Origin: Acidovorax sp. sic0104
GTDB lineage: Bacteria; Pseudomonadota; Gammaproteobacteria; Burkholderiales; Burkholderiaceae_C
Direction: 5' to 3'
Assembly (NCBI RefSeq): GCF_019219095.1
Contig: NZ_JAHUWH010000001.1
Location: 1-64,000 of the forward strand
DNA: 64,000 nucleotides
Notes under the pieces: generated by a model
Databases searched by the model: none
Told to the model about the DNA's origin: nothing
The model's input: only the letters and a program-made list of their open reading frames with translations
In this document: piece by piece, positions 25,670 to 34,844 of the stretch
How the letters are laid out: every line of letters starts with the position of its first letter
How positions within the stretch are numbered: the first letter of the stretch is position 1
Translations under genes and position numbers: made by a program

Positions 25670-26614
25670 TTAGCCGAGGCTGGTAGGGTCGAAGTTGGCG
25701 CCGCAAAGAATCAGGGCCACGGTCTCTTGCGGCTGGGGCTTGTACGCGCCGGTCTGCAGCGCGGCCAGGCCCAGTGCGGCGGCGGGCTCCACGGCCAGCT
25801 TGAATTCCTTCCACAGCCACAGTTGCGCGGCGCGGATGGCTTCGTCCGGCAGCAGCAGGGCGTCGTGCACATGGCGCTGGCTGACGGACCAGCCGATCGC
25901 GCCGATGCGGCGTGCGCCCAGGGAATCTGCGGCCACACCGCTGACGTCTACGTCCACCGGCTCGCCAGCGGAGCGGGCGGCATGCAGCGTGGGGGCGCGC
26001 TCGGGCTCAAGCGCCACGACGTGGGCGCGGCTTTCCACCCAGGCGGCCACGCCGCCGATGAGGCCGCCGCCGCCCACGCTGACCAGCACCGTGTCGGGCA
26101 GGCGGCCGCCCTGCTCCTCGATCTCTGCGGCCAGGGTGCCGGCGCCAGCGACAACCTCGGGCTGGTCATAGGCGTGTGCCTGCAGCGCGCCGGTGGCTTT
26201 CTGCCGCTCCACGCAGGCTTCAAAGGCTTGTGAATAGGCAGCGCCGGTAACCACCACCTCGGCCCCCAGCGATCGCAGGCGAACGCGCTTGGCCTCGGGC
26301 GATACCTCGGGCACGAAGACCTCGCAGCGCACGCCCAGCGCCTGGGCGGCGGCCGCCACGGCGATGCCGGCGTTGCCGCCGGACGCAATGATCACGCCGC
26401 TGTCGGGCACCGGGTTGGCCAGCAGCCGGTACAGCATGCCGCGCGCCTTGAAGCTGCCGCCCACCTGCAGGTGCTCCAGCTTGAGCCAGACCTCCGCGCA
26501 GTCCACCCCCAGGGACCGGCCGGGCACGCGCATCAGTGGCGTGGTTCGCAGAAAGCCAGGCTGGCGGTCTTGGATGTGGCGGCGGGCGTCGGCAATGGCG
26601 GCGCGATCGATCAT
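25670..26614 (-). CDS. PLP-dependent serine/threonine dehydratase-like enzyme
   Basis: A 314-residue fold-type II PLP enzyme. The Schiff-base lysine is in GGSFKARG (about residues 50-57). The phosphate-binding Gly loop is VSVGGGGLIGGVA and the Asn motif is ASGGNAGIAVA. Family members deaminate threonine or serine, or racemise serine. There is no C-terminal regulatory (ACT-like) domain, so it is a catabolic or minor dehydratase and not the biosynthetic IlvA. The ATG at 26614 follows GGGAG; the frame's upstream extension to 26944 is not protein-like. Confidence 0.88.
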   Translation of the reverse strand: MIDRAAIADARRHIQDRQPGFLRTTPLMRVPGRSLGVDCAEVWLKLEHLQVGGSFKARGMLYRLLANPVPDSGVIIASGGNAGIAVAAAAQALGVRCEVFVPEVSPEAKRVRLRSLGAEVVVTGAAYSQAFEACVERQKATGALQAHAYDQPEVVAGAGTLAAEIEEQGGRLPDTVLVSVGGGGLIGGVAAWVESRAHVVALEPERAPTLHAARSAGEPVDVDVSGVAADSLGARRIGAIGWSVSQRHVHDALLLPDEAIRAAQLWLWKEFKLAVEPAAALGLAALQTGAYKPQPQETVALILCGANFDPTSLG

Positions 26615-26808
26615 GCGGGGGCTCCCAGGGACAAAAGGCAAGGCAGGCAGTGTAGGGGCTGTGCAGCGCCCCGGCAGCGTGCGGCAAGTCCGTGCGCTAC
26701 ACACCGATACACCCCGGCCCTGCGGTGGGCCATGGCAAGTGCCGATAACATGGCCAGGACCGCCGCCGGGACCTTGCTTGCTCTCGGGCGGTGCCACCAG
26801 GAGGCAGC

Positions 26809-27504
26809 ATGTTCTTTGTTTTCGGCCCGTCAGGGCAGATGTACCGGGGTGGTCCGGAAAACCTGGCGCAGATCTCGGCGGTGCGGCGCGTGCAGCGGCC
26901 CCAGGCGCTGCGCACGCGCCAACTGGATGTGCCCACCGAGCCATTCCAGCCCCCCGCGCCCCTGCACCCCACGCCCGCGCCGCCCCAGAACCTGCGCCTG
27001 CAGGACGCAGTGAGCGCCTATGCCCAGACGGAGCAGGGCCCGCAGCAGGCCCGCCAGCCGCTGAGCAAGGTGAGCGATGTGATGACCACCGGCGCCCTGA
27101 GCGTGCAGCCCGGCCAGCGCGTCAACGATGCCTGGCAGGCCCTGGCCGAGCACAAGGTGGCCCAGGCCCCGGTGGTGGATGCGCTGGGCCGCGTCATCGG
27201 CCTGCTGGTGCGCGCCGACATGGCTCCGCTGGACCTGCTGCCCGAACCCGGCGCCGTGAAGCAGGCCATCGACCTGGCCCGCCGCCCCGTCTCGGATGTG
27301 ATGGTGAGCCCGGTTCCCACGGTGGCCGCCGACACGGAACTGCGCCGCGTGGCGGCCGTGCTGCTGGACACGGGCCTGCCCGGCCTGCCGGTGACGGACG
27401 AGGCGGGCGTGCTGTCGGGCTTCATCTCGCGCACCGACATTCTGCGCGCGGTGGCGGCAGACCCGCCTCTGGACCTGTGGAGCGGGCCGGCTGTGGCGCT
27501 GTAA
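26809..27504 (+). CDS. CBS-pair domain protein with N-terminal extension
   Basis: A 231-residue cytoplasmic protein with two CBS domains: VSDVMTTGALSVQPGQRV at about 86-140 and VSDVMVSPVPTVAADTEL at about 160-220. Such pairs bind adenine nucleotides and sense energy state. The N-terminal 85 residues (MFFVFGPSGQMYRGGPENLA, then a Pro-rich stretch) are not part of the CBS fold. They start in a way typical of a betaproteobacterial subfamily of unknown function. The start follows GGAGG at the right distance. Confidence 0.85.
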   Translation: MFFVFGPSGQMYRGGPENLAQISAVRRVQRPQALRTRQLDVPTEPFQPPAPLHPTPAPPQNLRLQDAVSAYAQTEQGPQQARQPLSKVSDVMTTGALSVQPGQRVNDAWQALAEHKVAQAPVVDALGRVIGLLVRADMAPLDLLPEPGAVKQAIDLARRPVSDVMVSPVPTVAADTELRRVAAVLLDTGLPGLPVTDEAGVLSGFISRTDILRAVAADPPLDLWSGPAVAL

Positions 27505-27530
27505 GGGCAAAAGGCACCAAAATACAAGCC

Positions 27531-27590
27531 AAAATGGCCGCCAGCGCTTTATGGAAAAGCGCCAATAGCTATCAATTATGTAGCAAGCCT
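27531..27590 (+). repeat. Short intergenic repeat, family B, copy 1
   Basis: CAAAATGGCCGCCAGCGCTT ... AAGCGCCAATAGCTATCAAT: one of four similar elements in this window (others near 40396, 41073, 63055), with an AGCGCTT/AAGCGC hairpin followed by AGCTATCAA. Confidence 0.7.
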
Positions 27591-27750
27591 GAAAAAAGGA
27601 CCTGCGTGCTTCTATGGCTGGACGCAGCCGTACCCCATGCTTTCAAAAAATCAAAACCGCTCACTCTGAGCCCGCCCCAGCAGGGCGCAAGGCTTCGACA
27701 GGCTTAGCCCGAACGGCAGTGTTTGATGAATGACTGAGCGCCAACCCGTA

Positions 27751-28746
27751 TCAATGCCCCGCAGGCCCGGTCTCCGGCGTGCGCTGGCTGATTTCCAGGC
27801 CCGTGGCCGCATCGATGCGCAGGCCCTTGGGCAGCGGGAATTTGATGGTCTCCTCGATGCCGTCCATAGTGCGCACCGACACCGCACCCAGCGCCTTGAC
27901 GCGGTCGATCACGTCGCGCACCAGAATCTCGGGCGCCGATGCGCCCGCGGTCAGGCCGACGCGTGTGACGCCCTCGAACCATTCCGTGCGCAGCTCGTCG
28001 GCGCTGTCGACCATGTAGGCCCGCGTGCCCAGCCGGTCGGCCAGCTCGCGCAGGCGGTTGCTGTTGGAGCTGGTGGGGCTGCCCACCACGATGACCAGGT
28101 CCACCTGCGGCGACAAGATCTTGACGGCGTCCTGCCGGTTCTGCGTGGCGTAGCAGATGTCCTGCTGCTTGGGCTCGCGCACCTGCGGAAAGCGCGCACG
28201 CACGGCGGCGGTGATCTCGGCCGCGTCGTCCACCGACAGGGTCGTCTGCGTCACCACCGCGAGCTTGGCCGTCTGCAGCGGCTGCACGTGGGCCACATCG
28301 CCCACGTCTTCCACCAGATGGATGCCGTGGTCGAGCTGGCCCATGGTGCCCTCCACCTCGGGGTGGCCCTTGTGGCCGATCATGATGAACTCGTAGCCCT
28401 CCTTGGCGAGCTTGGCGACTTCGACGTGCACCTTGGTCACCAGCGGACAGGTCGCGTCGAAGATGGAAAAGCCCCGGGCCTCGGCCTCCAGTTGCACCGC
28501 GCGGCTCACGCCATGGGCGCTGAACACCAGCGTGGAGCCGGGCGGCACGTCGGACAGCTCCTCGATGAAGATCGCGCCCTTGGCCTTGAGGTCGTTGACC
28601 ACGTAGGTGTTGTGCACGATCTCGTGGCGCACGTAGATGGGCGCACCGAACTTCTGCAGCGCGCGCTCCACGATCTCGATGGCGCGGTCCACGCCGGCGC
28701 AAAAGCCGCGCGGTTCGGCGAGCAGGATTTCTTGCGGGGCGGACAT
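27751..28746 (-). CDS. ispH: 4-hydroxy-3-methylbut-2-enyl diphosphate reductase
   Basis: A 331-residue Fe-S enzyme of the last step of the MEP pathway, making isopentenyl and dimethylallyl diphosphate. The three cluster cysteines are in [12 protein letters not shown] (Cys16), [12 protein letters not shown] and [10 protein letters not shown]. Substrate-binding blocks are [12 protein letters not shown] and [11 protein letters not shown]. The start ATG at 28746 overlaps the upstream stop by one base; GTG at 28749 is an alternative. It is coupled to fkpB as in many proteobacteria. Confidence 0.97.
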   Translation of the reverse strand: MSAPQEILLAEPRGFCAGVDRAIEIVERALQKFGAPIYVRHEIVHNTYVVNDLKAKGAIFIEELSDVPPGSTLVFSAHGVSRAVQLEAEARGFSIFDATCPLVTKVHVEVAKLAKEGYEFIMIGHKGHPEVEGTMGQLDHGIHLVEDVGDVAHVQPLQTAKLAVVTQTTLSVDDAAEITAAVRARFPQVREPKQQDICYATQNRQDAVKILSPQVDLVIVVGSPTSSNSNRLRELADRLGTRAYMVDSADELRTEWFEGVTRVGLTAGASAPEILVRDVIDRVKALGAVSVRTMDGIEETIKFPLPKGLRIDAATGLEISQRTPETGPAGH

Positions 28747-29210
28747 CACAGGATCCCGATCACTTGCACTTCGAACGTGACCGGCTGCCCGGCCAGCGGG
28801 TGGTTGAAGTCGAACAGCACCGCGCCATCCTCCCGCACCTGCAGCACCGCGCCCGCGTAGCTGCTTTGCCCGTCGGGCGTGGGGAACTGCACCACATCGC
28901 CCACGCTGTAGCGCTCATCGGGGTCGCCCAGCTGGTTGAGCAGCTTCTTGGCCACCCACTGCTGCATCTCGGTGTTGCGCTCGCCGAAGGCCTCGCCGGC
29001 GGCCAGCTCGAACGTGGCGCGGGTGCCTTCGGCCAGGCCCAGCAGGCGCTGCTCCATGGCGGGGGACAACTCGCCCGCGCCCAGGGACAGCGTGGCGGGT
29101 TTGTCGGCAAACGTGTTGATCACATCCCCCGCCGGGCCGGCCAGGCGGTAGTGCAGCGTGAGAAAGGAGCCCGGCTGCACCGTGGGAAGGGAGGCATCGA
29201 TAGAGGTCAT
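28746..29210 (-). CDS. fkpB: FKBP-type peptidyl-prolyl isomerase, SlpA-like
   Basis: A 154-residue cytoplasmic prolyl isomerase of the SlpA/FkpB class, first gene of the fkpB-ispH unit. FKBP blocks [18 protein letters not shown] and [20 protein letters not shown] are followed by the flap (IF) insertion [15 protein letters not shown] at about 70-120. The C-terminal FKBP strand is [17 protein letters not shown]. It assists protein folding; the pairing with ispH is widespread, although the reason is unknown. Confidence 0.94.
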   Translation of the reverse strand: MTSIDASLPTVQPGSFLTLHYRLAGPAGDVINTFADKPATLSLGAGELSPAMEQRLLGLAEGTRATFELAAGEAFGERNTEMQQWVAKKLLNQLGDPDERYSVGDVVQFPTPDGQSSYAGAVLQVREDGAVLFDFNHPLAGQPVTFEVQVIGIL

Positions 29211-29299
29211 GAAAGTCCCGATAAACTGACTCGTATTGTAGAAAACCGGGCAAAGCCCTACGCCCGCTGATCCCTGACGGGTGCCGAAAACCCTGCGCC

Positions 29300-30013
29300 A
29301 TGCCCCTCAAAGACCTCCCACCCGACGCGCAGCCCCGCGAAAAGCTGCTGGCCCGCGGCCCCGCCGCACTGGCCGATGCCGAACTGCTGGCCATCCTGCT
29401 GCGCACGGGCATCGTGGGCAAGGGCGTGCTGCAGATGGCGCAGGAGCTGCTGGAGCCCCCCTCCATCGACCCCGACACCGGCAAGGTCGCAGGGGGCTTT
29501 GACGGGATTGCCGGACTGCTGCACACCGGCCCTGCCGACCTCGAACGCATCAAGGGCCTGGGCCCCGCCAAGCGCGCCGAGCTGGTGGCCGTGCTCGAAC
29601 TCGCCCGCCGGGCCCTGGCCCAGCAGCTGCGCGAGCGCGAGGTCTTCGACTCGCCCGATGCCGTCAAGCAGTATGTGCAGCTGCACCTGGCCGCCAAGGG
29701 CCACGAAGTGTTTGCCGTGCTGTTCCTCGACGCGCAAAACCGCCTGCTGGCCATGGAGGAGCTGTTTCGCGGCACGCTCACCCAGGCCAGCGTCTACCCA
29801 CGCGAAGTGGTGCTGCGCGCCCTGCACCACCAGGCCGCCGCCGTGGTGCTGGCCCACAACCACCCCAGTGGCAGCGTGCAGCCCAGCCGCGCCGACGAGG
29901 CGCTGACCCAGACGCTGAAAACCACGCTGGCACTGGTGGATGTGCGGGTGCTCGACCACGTCATCGTGGCGCCCGGGCAGGCCCTGTCGATGGCGGAGAA
30001 CGGGCTGCTGTGA
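29300..30013 (+). CDS. radC: RadC/MPN-family protein (JAMM motif)
   Basis: A 237-residue RadC protein. An N-terminal HhH region ([19 protein letters not shown]) is followed by the JAB/MPN domain, with metal ligands in [20 protein letters not shown] (HxHP...SxxD, about residue 186). Despite the name its role in DNA repair is not established. This is a full-length chromosomal copy. It is translationally coupled to the Smr gene (stop/start overlap). Confidence 0.93.
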   Translation: MPLKDLPPDAQPREKLLARGPAALADAELLAILLRTGIVGKGVLQMAQELLEPPSIDPDTGKVAGGFDGIAGLLHTGPADLERIKGLGPAKRAELVAVLELARRALAQQLREREVFDSPDAVKQYVQLHLAAKGHEVFAVLFLDAQNRLLAMEELFRGTLTQASVYPREVVLRALHHQAAAVVLAHNHPSGSVQPSRADEALTQTLKTTLALVDVRVLDHVIVAPGQALSMAENGLL

Positions 30014-30984
30014 AAGCTGGCGCTCCGCCACCCGCCCCCGTGCCCACGCCTGCGCCCTTCACGGCACTGCAGGCTGCACTGGCACGGGCCGGACGCACGA
30101 CCGCCAGTGCGCCCCAGCCACCGGACGACATCGACCCCGCTGAACGGCCTGCCGCAGCCCCCACACCCACGACCCGCGCAACCCGGCGGGCCGCGCTGGC
30201 AAGCCAGCGGGCTGCCGCCAAGGCCGCCCAGCGCCCGCTGCAGCCCCCCCGGCCCCACGGCACTGCCGCCGGCGAAGCAGCGCCACCTGCAGCGGCCCAC
30301 CGCCGTACACCGCCCACAAAACGACGGGCCAGCGAACGCCTCACGCAATTGCAGGACCTGGCCACGGTGGCCCGCCGCCTGCGCGAGGCGCAGGAGCGCG
30401 CGCAGGCAGAGGACAAGGCCCGGCGCGAGGCGGCCGCGCGGCAAGAGGCCGAGCGCCACCTCTTCAGCCGCAGCGTGGGCGCGGTGACACCGCTGCGCAA
30501 TCCCAACCTCGCGCGGCTGCGCCGCCACCAGCCACCGCCGCTCCCGGTGCAGCACTGGCTGGACGAGGAGCGGGTGCTGATGGAATCGATCAGCGACGAC
30601 TTCGACGTGAGCACCCTGCTCGACACCGACGACCAGCTCAGCTTCAGGCGCCCCGGCGTGGGCGTGGAGGTGACGCAGCGCCTGCGCGCCGGGCACTGGA
30701 GCATTCAGCGGCAGCTGGACCTGCACGGCCTGCGCGTGGACGAAGCGCGCGAGGCGCTGGGCGAATTCATCCGCCAGGCCCACAAGGCAGGCCTGCGCTG
30801 CGTGCGCGTTGTGCACGGCAAGGGCCTGGGATCGCCGGGCAGGAGCCCCGTACTCAAGAGCCGCGTGCAGCGCTGGCTGGTACAGAAAAGCGAAGTGCTG
30901 GCCTTTGTGCAGGCGCGGCCGATCGACGGGGGTGCAGGCGCGCTGGTGGTGTTGCTGCAGCCCGTGCATCCACGCAAGCGGTAA
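30010..30984 (+). CDS. Smr-domain (MutS2 C-terminal-like) protein
   Basis: A 324-residue protein with a GTG start inside the radC stop (GTGA). The first 130 residues are Ala/Pro-rich, disordered and coiled ([20 protein letters not shown]). The C-terminal Smr domain (about 235-320) carries the [15 protein letters not shown] and [18 protein letters not shown] motifs of Smr endonucleases. Such proteins nick DNA or RNA in recombination control or in rescue of stalled ribosomes. Pairing with radC suggests a nucleic-acid role. Confidence 0.88.
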   Translation: MKAGAPPPAPVPTPAPFTALQAALARAGRTTASAPQPPDDIDPAERPAAAPTPTTRATRRAALASQRAAAKAAQRPLQPPRPHGTAAGEAAPPAAAHRRTPPTKRRASERLTQLQDLATVARRLREAQERAQAEDKARREAAARQEAERHLFSRSVGAVTPLRNPNLARLRRHQPPPLPVQHWLDEERVLMESISDDFDVSTLLDTDDQLSFRRPGVGVEVTQRLRAGHWSIQRQLDLHGLRVDEAREALGEFIRQAHKAGLRCVRVVHGKGLGSPGRSPVLKSRVQRWLVQKSEVLAFVQARPIDGGAGALVVLLQPVHPRKR

Positions 30985-31022
30985 GGGTTGGTGCGCGGGC
31001 ATCGGGCCGCACCGTGACCGCC

Positions 31023-32537
31023 TCAGCCCGGCTTGCTGCGCGCAGGGCTCAACAGACCCTGCATCTCCAACCGCACGCCCAGGCCCTTGAGCGCCTCACT
31101 CTTGCGCAGTTGCAAATGCCCTCCATAGGCCTGCACGATCTGGCTGGCAATCGCCAGGCCCAGCCCGCTGCCCTGCACGGATTCGTCAAAGCGCACACCA
31201 CGCTCGCCCGCGCCCTGCAGTTGCTCGGGCGTCATGCCCGGGCCATCGTCCTCGATGTCCAGGTGCAGGCACGCGTACCCGCCACCGCCCTGCGTTGACA
31301 GCGGCGCAGAGGCCGCCATCGATACCGACACGGTCAGCCGCACCTGCGAAGCAGCCCACTTGCCCGCGTTGTCCAGCACGTTGCCCAGCACCTCTTCCAG
31401 ATCCGCGCGTTCTCCGCGCCAGTGCAGCGGGCCGTTCGCGGCGTCTGCCAGCACCCAGTCCAGCTCCTGCGCGGCGTGCAGGCGCTCCATCATGCGCAGC
31501 AGCTGGGCCACGCAGTCGCGCACGTCCACTGCCTGGCCGGTGCTGCCGGGGTGGGCGTGCAATGCGTCGCTCAGGGTGCGGGCCTGGTAGCGGTCCACCA
31601 GCTGGGCCATGGCCTCGACCTGGTGCTGCACCTCGGCGCTGGGCACCTGCGGCTGCGCACTGGCCTGAGCGCTCAGCAAGGCCAGGGGCTTCTTGAGCGC
31701 GTGGTTCAGGTCCACCGCATGCGCCCGCGCGCGGGCCACGACGTGCGCGTTGTGCGCCAGCAGGCCTGCCAGCTCGTTCTGCAGGGGCTGCAGGTCGCGC
31801 CCCGTGGGGGCAGCCAGGTACCGTGCCACGTCGGACCCCGCACCCTGCGGCGCGCGCAGGTCGGCCAGCATCGCCTCCAGCCGGCGCAGTGGGGCCAACC
31901 CCACCCGCACCTGCAGCCACGCCAACCCGCCGGTGAGCAGCATCAGCACCAGCCCGGCCACCACGAGCGTACGGTCGATCTGCCGCATGCTGCTGTGCAA
32001 CTGCGCAGCCGGGCCGTAGACCGTCAGCGTGACCTGCACGGGGGGCTGGCCCAGGCCGACCGGCTGGGTCAGCGCCAGCAGGGGTTCCTGCAACGGCCCC
32101 GTGGCCCTGTGCAGCGTGGCCGAGCCGGTGGTGGACACAGGCTCGGCCGGCAGGTTGTCCATGTCCCACAGCGAACGCGAACGCAGCACATCGCTGCCCG
32201 CCTGGGCGCGCCAGTACCACCCGGCGTAGATGGCGCTGAATTCATCGGCACCGCCGGTGGACTCCCGCAAGCCACCCTGGGGCCCCAGATGCAGCCGCGC
32301 GCCCACGCGCTGGGCCTTGTCGCGCAGCACCTGCTCGAAACTGGCCAGCAGGCTCTGGTGCATCTGCGTGCGCAGCCACAGGCCGCCGGCGCCGACCAGC
32401 AGCAGCATGGGAACCAGCGCCAGCAGCGCGATGCGCGTGGCCATCGGCCATTGGGCCAGCGCCAGCGCCCAAGCGGCGCCGCTGCCGGCCCTGGACGGCC
32501 CGGGCGGCTCAGACGGAGCGGAGGTTTCGATGCGCAT
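31023..32537 (-). CDS. PhoQ-like sensor histidine kinase
   Basis: A 504-residue membrane kinase. Two membrane segments (about 34-52 and 180-200) enclose a periplasmic sensor, followed by a HAMP-like linker. The H-box is VDLNHALKKPLALLSAQ, where the usual E-L-R-T-P is replaced as in PhoQ. The N-box is EEVLGNVLDNAGKWA, with G boxes DIEDDGPGMTPEQL and GSGLGLAIASQIV. The ATG at 32537 overlaps the regulator stop by one base. The longer frame upstream is a shadow of the regulator. The signal is unknown; cation or envelope sensing is possible. Confidence 0.9.
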   Translation of the reverse strand: MRIETSAPSEPPGPSRAGSGAAWALALAQWPMATRIALLALVPMLLLVGAGGLWLRTQMHQSLLASFEQVLRDKAQRVGARLHLGPQGGLRESTGGADEFSAIYAGWYWRAQAGSDVLRSRSLWDMDNLPAEPVSTTGSATLHRATGPLQEPLLALTQPVGLGQPPVQVTLTVYGPAAQLHSSMRQIDRTLVVAGLVLMLLTGGLAWLQVRVGLAPLRRLEAMLADLRAPQGAGSDVARYLAAPTGRDLQPLQNELAGLLAHNAHVVARARAHAVDLNHALKKPLALLSAQASAQPQVPSAEVQHQVEAMAQLVDRYQARTLSDALHAHPGSTGQAVDVRDCVAQLLRMMERLHAAQELDWVLADAANGPLHWRGERADLEEVLGNVLDNAGKWAASQVRLTVSVSMAASAPLSTQGGGGYACLHLDIEDDGPGMTPEQLQGAGERGVRFDESVQGSGLGLAIASQIVQAYGGHLQLRKSEALKGLGVRLEMQGLLSPARSKPG

Positions 32538-33211
32538 CAGCCCTCCACGTCGGACGCCACCAGGCGAAACCCCTGCCCGCGCTCGGTCACCAGCTGCGGC
32601 GCGCCGCCGAGCTTTCGGCGGATGCGGCCTATCAGCACGTCCAGCGTGTTGGAGTCCGGGTCGAGGTCGCGCGCATACACGTGCTCGCTGATGTCGGCAC
32701 GCGTGAGCAGCTTGCCCGGGTGGTGCATGAAATACGCCAGGATCCTGTGCTCCTGCGCCGTGAGCTGCAGGCTCTGGCCCAGCAGCGAAAAGCGGCCCTG
32801 CACCACGTCGTACTGCAGCGGGCCGGCCGCCAGCACGGCGGCGGCCGACCCGGCCGTGCGGCGCAGCATGGCCCGCAGGCGCAGCACGACCTCGTCCATC
32901 AGGAAGGGCTTGGTCAGGTAGTCGTCGGCCCCGGCGTTGAAGCCCGCGACCTTGTCGCTCCAGCGGTTGCGGGCCGTGAGCACCAGCACCGGCCAACTGC
33001 GGCCCGCGTCGCGCCAGTCGCGCAGCACGCTCAGCCCGTCCTTGAGCGGCAGGCCCAGGTCCAGCACCGCGGCGCTGTAGGCCTCGGCACTGCCGGCAAA
33101 GGACGCAGCCTCGCCGTCGTGCTCCACATCCACCGCAAAGCCCGCGGCCTCCAGCGCCACGCGCAGTTGCTGCGCCAGCGCCACATCGTCTTCCACCACC
33201 AGGATGCGCAT
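32537..33211 (-). CDS. OmpR/PhoP-family response regulator
   Basis: A 224-residue regulator. The receiver has the acidic pocket in LVVEDDVAL, the phosphorylated Asp in AAVLDLGLPLKDG (about residue 51), and Thr and Lys in VLTAR and DYLTKPF. The winged-helix domain covers about 130-220 (LTAQEHRILAYFMHHPGKLL, VLIGRIRRKLG). It lies between the PepSY gene and the kinase with 1-base overlaps on both sides, so the three form one unit. Confidence 0.94.
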   Translation of the reverse strand: MRILVVEDDVALAQQLRVALEAAGFAVDVEHDGEAASFAGSAEAYSAAVLDLGLPLKDGLSVLRDWRDAGRSWPVLVLTARNRWSDKVAGFNAGADDYLTKPFLMDEVVLRLRAMLRRTAGSAAAVLAAGPLQYDVVQGRFSLLGQSLQLTAQEHRILAYFMHHPGKLLTRADISEHVYARDLDPDSNTLDVLIGRIRRKLGGAPQLVTERGQGFRLVASDVEG

Positions 33212-33945
33212 CAGTCGTCCACCTTCTGCCGCGTGACTTCCAGGCTCACCGCGTCCACCTCCAGCTCCAGCTTGAAGCCGTTGGATTGCTGCAGCTCCAC
33301 GCTGTAGTAGGGGCGGCGGCGGTGGTCCGTTTCCAGCTCCACCTCCAGCACCAGGCCCGAAAAGCGTGGCCGCAAGGATTCGAGCATGACGGCCATCGAC
33401 TTGGGCGCAGCCGGCGTGCCCGCTGTTTGCGGCGGGGTCAGCACCTCGCCGGTGTTCACATCCAACAGCAATTTCATCTCGCCAGCGGGCTGGTCCGAGA
33501 GCTTGACCTCATACACCGCCTTGCCCTGCGCGTCGCGCTCGAACTCGGCATTCACCACGCGTGAACCGTAGCGCTGCTCCAGCTGCTTGATGTAGCGGGC
33601 CATCTGCGCCAGGCCGACTGGCTGCGTGGGCCAGTCGCGCTCCTGCGCGACGACCGAGCCCGTGGCCGCGTCCACCAGCACCTCGTGCTTGATGCCCCGG
33701 GCGTCGATGATCTTGATTTCGTAGCGCAGCTCGCCCTTGCGGCCGTGCTTGGTCTCCACGTCGATGACGCGCCCGCCGTACTGGCGGCTCATGTCCGCAA
33801 TGATGCTGTTGAGGGGCTTGAGCTGCCCGCTCTGCACACCGCGCCGCGCCACATCCTGTTCGGCGGCAGGGGCTTGAGCGCAGGCCAGCGCCACCGTGGC
33901 ACAGGCAGCTGCCTGCACCCAGGTCCGCAAAATTCCATTCTTCAT
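33211..33945 (-). CDS. PepSY-domain periplasmic protein
   Basis: A 244-residue exported protein with signal peptide (WVQAAACATVALACAQAPAA) and several PepSY-like units: LRYEIKIIDARGIKHEVLVD with ATGSVV, and AVYEVKLSDQPAGEMKLLLD with NTGEVL. A third degenerate unit lies at the end. PepSY modules inhibit proteases or modulate sensors in the envelope. The ATG at 33945 gives the signal peptide. The gene heads the operon with the response regulator and PhoQ-like kinase, so it is probably a periplasmic modulator or target of the kinase. Confidence 0.88.
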   Translation of the reverse strand: MKNGILRTWVQAAACATVALACAQAPAAEQDVARRGVQSGQLKPLNSIIADMSRQYGGRVIDVETKHGRKGELRYEIKIIDARGIKHEVLVDAATGSVVAQERDWPTQPVGLAQMARYIKQLEQRYGSRVVNAEFERDAQGKAVYEVKLSDQPAGEMKLLLDVNTGEVLTPPQTAGTPAAPKSMAVMLESLRPRFSGLVLEVELETDHRRRPYYSVELQQSNGFKLELEVDAVSLEVTRQKVDD

Positions 33946-34152
33946 CGCCGGGCCGCCCCAAGATGAAGAAGGCCCCCTCGGGGGGCAGTGACCACACGAA
34001 GTGGGGAACGTGGGGGCCATTTCCGTCATCGCGCGATTATTGCGGCTGGCATTAAACAAAGCATGAATGGGTGCTTCACCAAAGGTTTAGGAACAGTTGC
34101 GCACACTGCCTCCCAGTTCTTCAAACCCCTGCCACACCGAAAGGAAGCACCC

Positions 34153-34797
34153 ATGAAAAAGACCGCTCTGACCTTGACCCTGGCCGCTGCCGCTGCCGCT
34201 GCCCTGCCGTCCATCGCCTTTGCCATGAGCGCGCAGGATGCGGTCAACGTGATAGCCCAGAACCACTACGTGGCGCCGCACGACCTGCAAAAGCAGTACG
34301 GCTACTGGACGGCCGAGGCCGTTTCCAATGACGGGGTGCGCGCCACCGTGCTGGTGAACGATGCCAACGGCAGCTTCACCGCCGTGCGGGCGGGCGCCGT
34401 GGGCACCACCCTGCCCAGCGTGGAGCGCGTGGCCCAGCAGGTGCGCGCCGCCGGCTACAGCTTCGTGTACGACGTGGAGCTGGACGACGGCTTCTGGCAG
34501 GCCAAGGCCCGCCAGTCCGTGACCAACCGCGAAAAGGTGGAGTTCGTGCTGCACCCCGTGACGCTGGAGGTGCTCAGCCAGGTGGGCCGCAGCGGCGGCA
34601 CTGTGAACGGCCAGCCCGTGCTCAGCGCCGACCAGGTGCTGGCAACCCTGCAGAACGCGGGCTACACGCGCGTGCGTGGCATCGAGTACGAAGACGGCTA
34701 CTGGGAAGCCGAAGCCACCAACACCGCCAACCTGGCGGTGGAACTGCGGGTGGATGCCGTGACGGGCGCGGTGCTGCGCGAACAGCTGGACGATTGA
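34153..34797 (+). CDS. PepSY-domain exported protein (divergent partner)
   Basis: A 214-residue periplasmic protein. The signal peptide MKKTALTLTLAAAAAAALPS ends in AFA. Two or three PepSY repeats follow: YSFVYDVELDDGFWQAKA, VEFVLHPVTLEVL, YTRVRGIEYEDGYWEAEA and VELRVDAVTGAVL. It is transcribed away from the PepSY/two-component operon across a 207-bp shared promoter region. That region includes GGTTTA-N5-AGTTGC (34084-34100), a weak match to a PhoP-type direct repeat, so it is a likely target gene of the adjacent regulator. Confidence 0.88.
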   Translation: MKKTALTLTLAAAAAAALPSIAFAMSAQDAVNVIAQNHYVAPHDLQKQYGYWTAEAVSNDGVRATVLVNDANGSFTAVRAGAVGTTLPSVERVAQQVRAAGYSFVYDVELDDGFWQAKARQSVTNREKVEFVLHPVTLEVLSQVGRSGGTVNGQPVLSADQVLATLQNAGYTRVRGIEYEDGYWEAEATNTANLAVELRVDAVTGAVLREQLDD

Positions 34798-34844
34798 GCC
34801 ACCCCGGCGGACAGGACGCTCTGAGCGTGCCCGCCCCCACTCCA

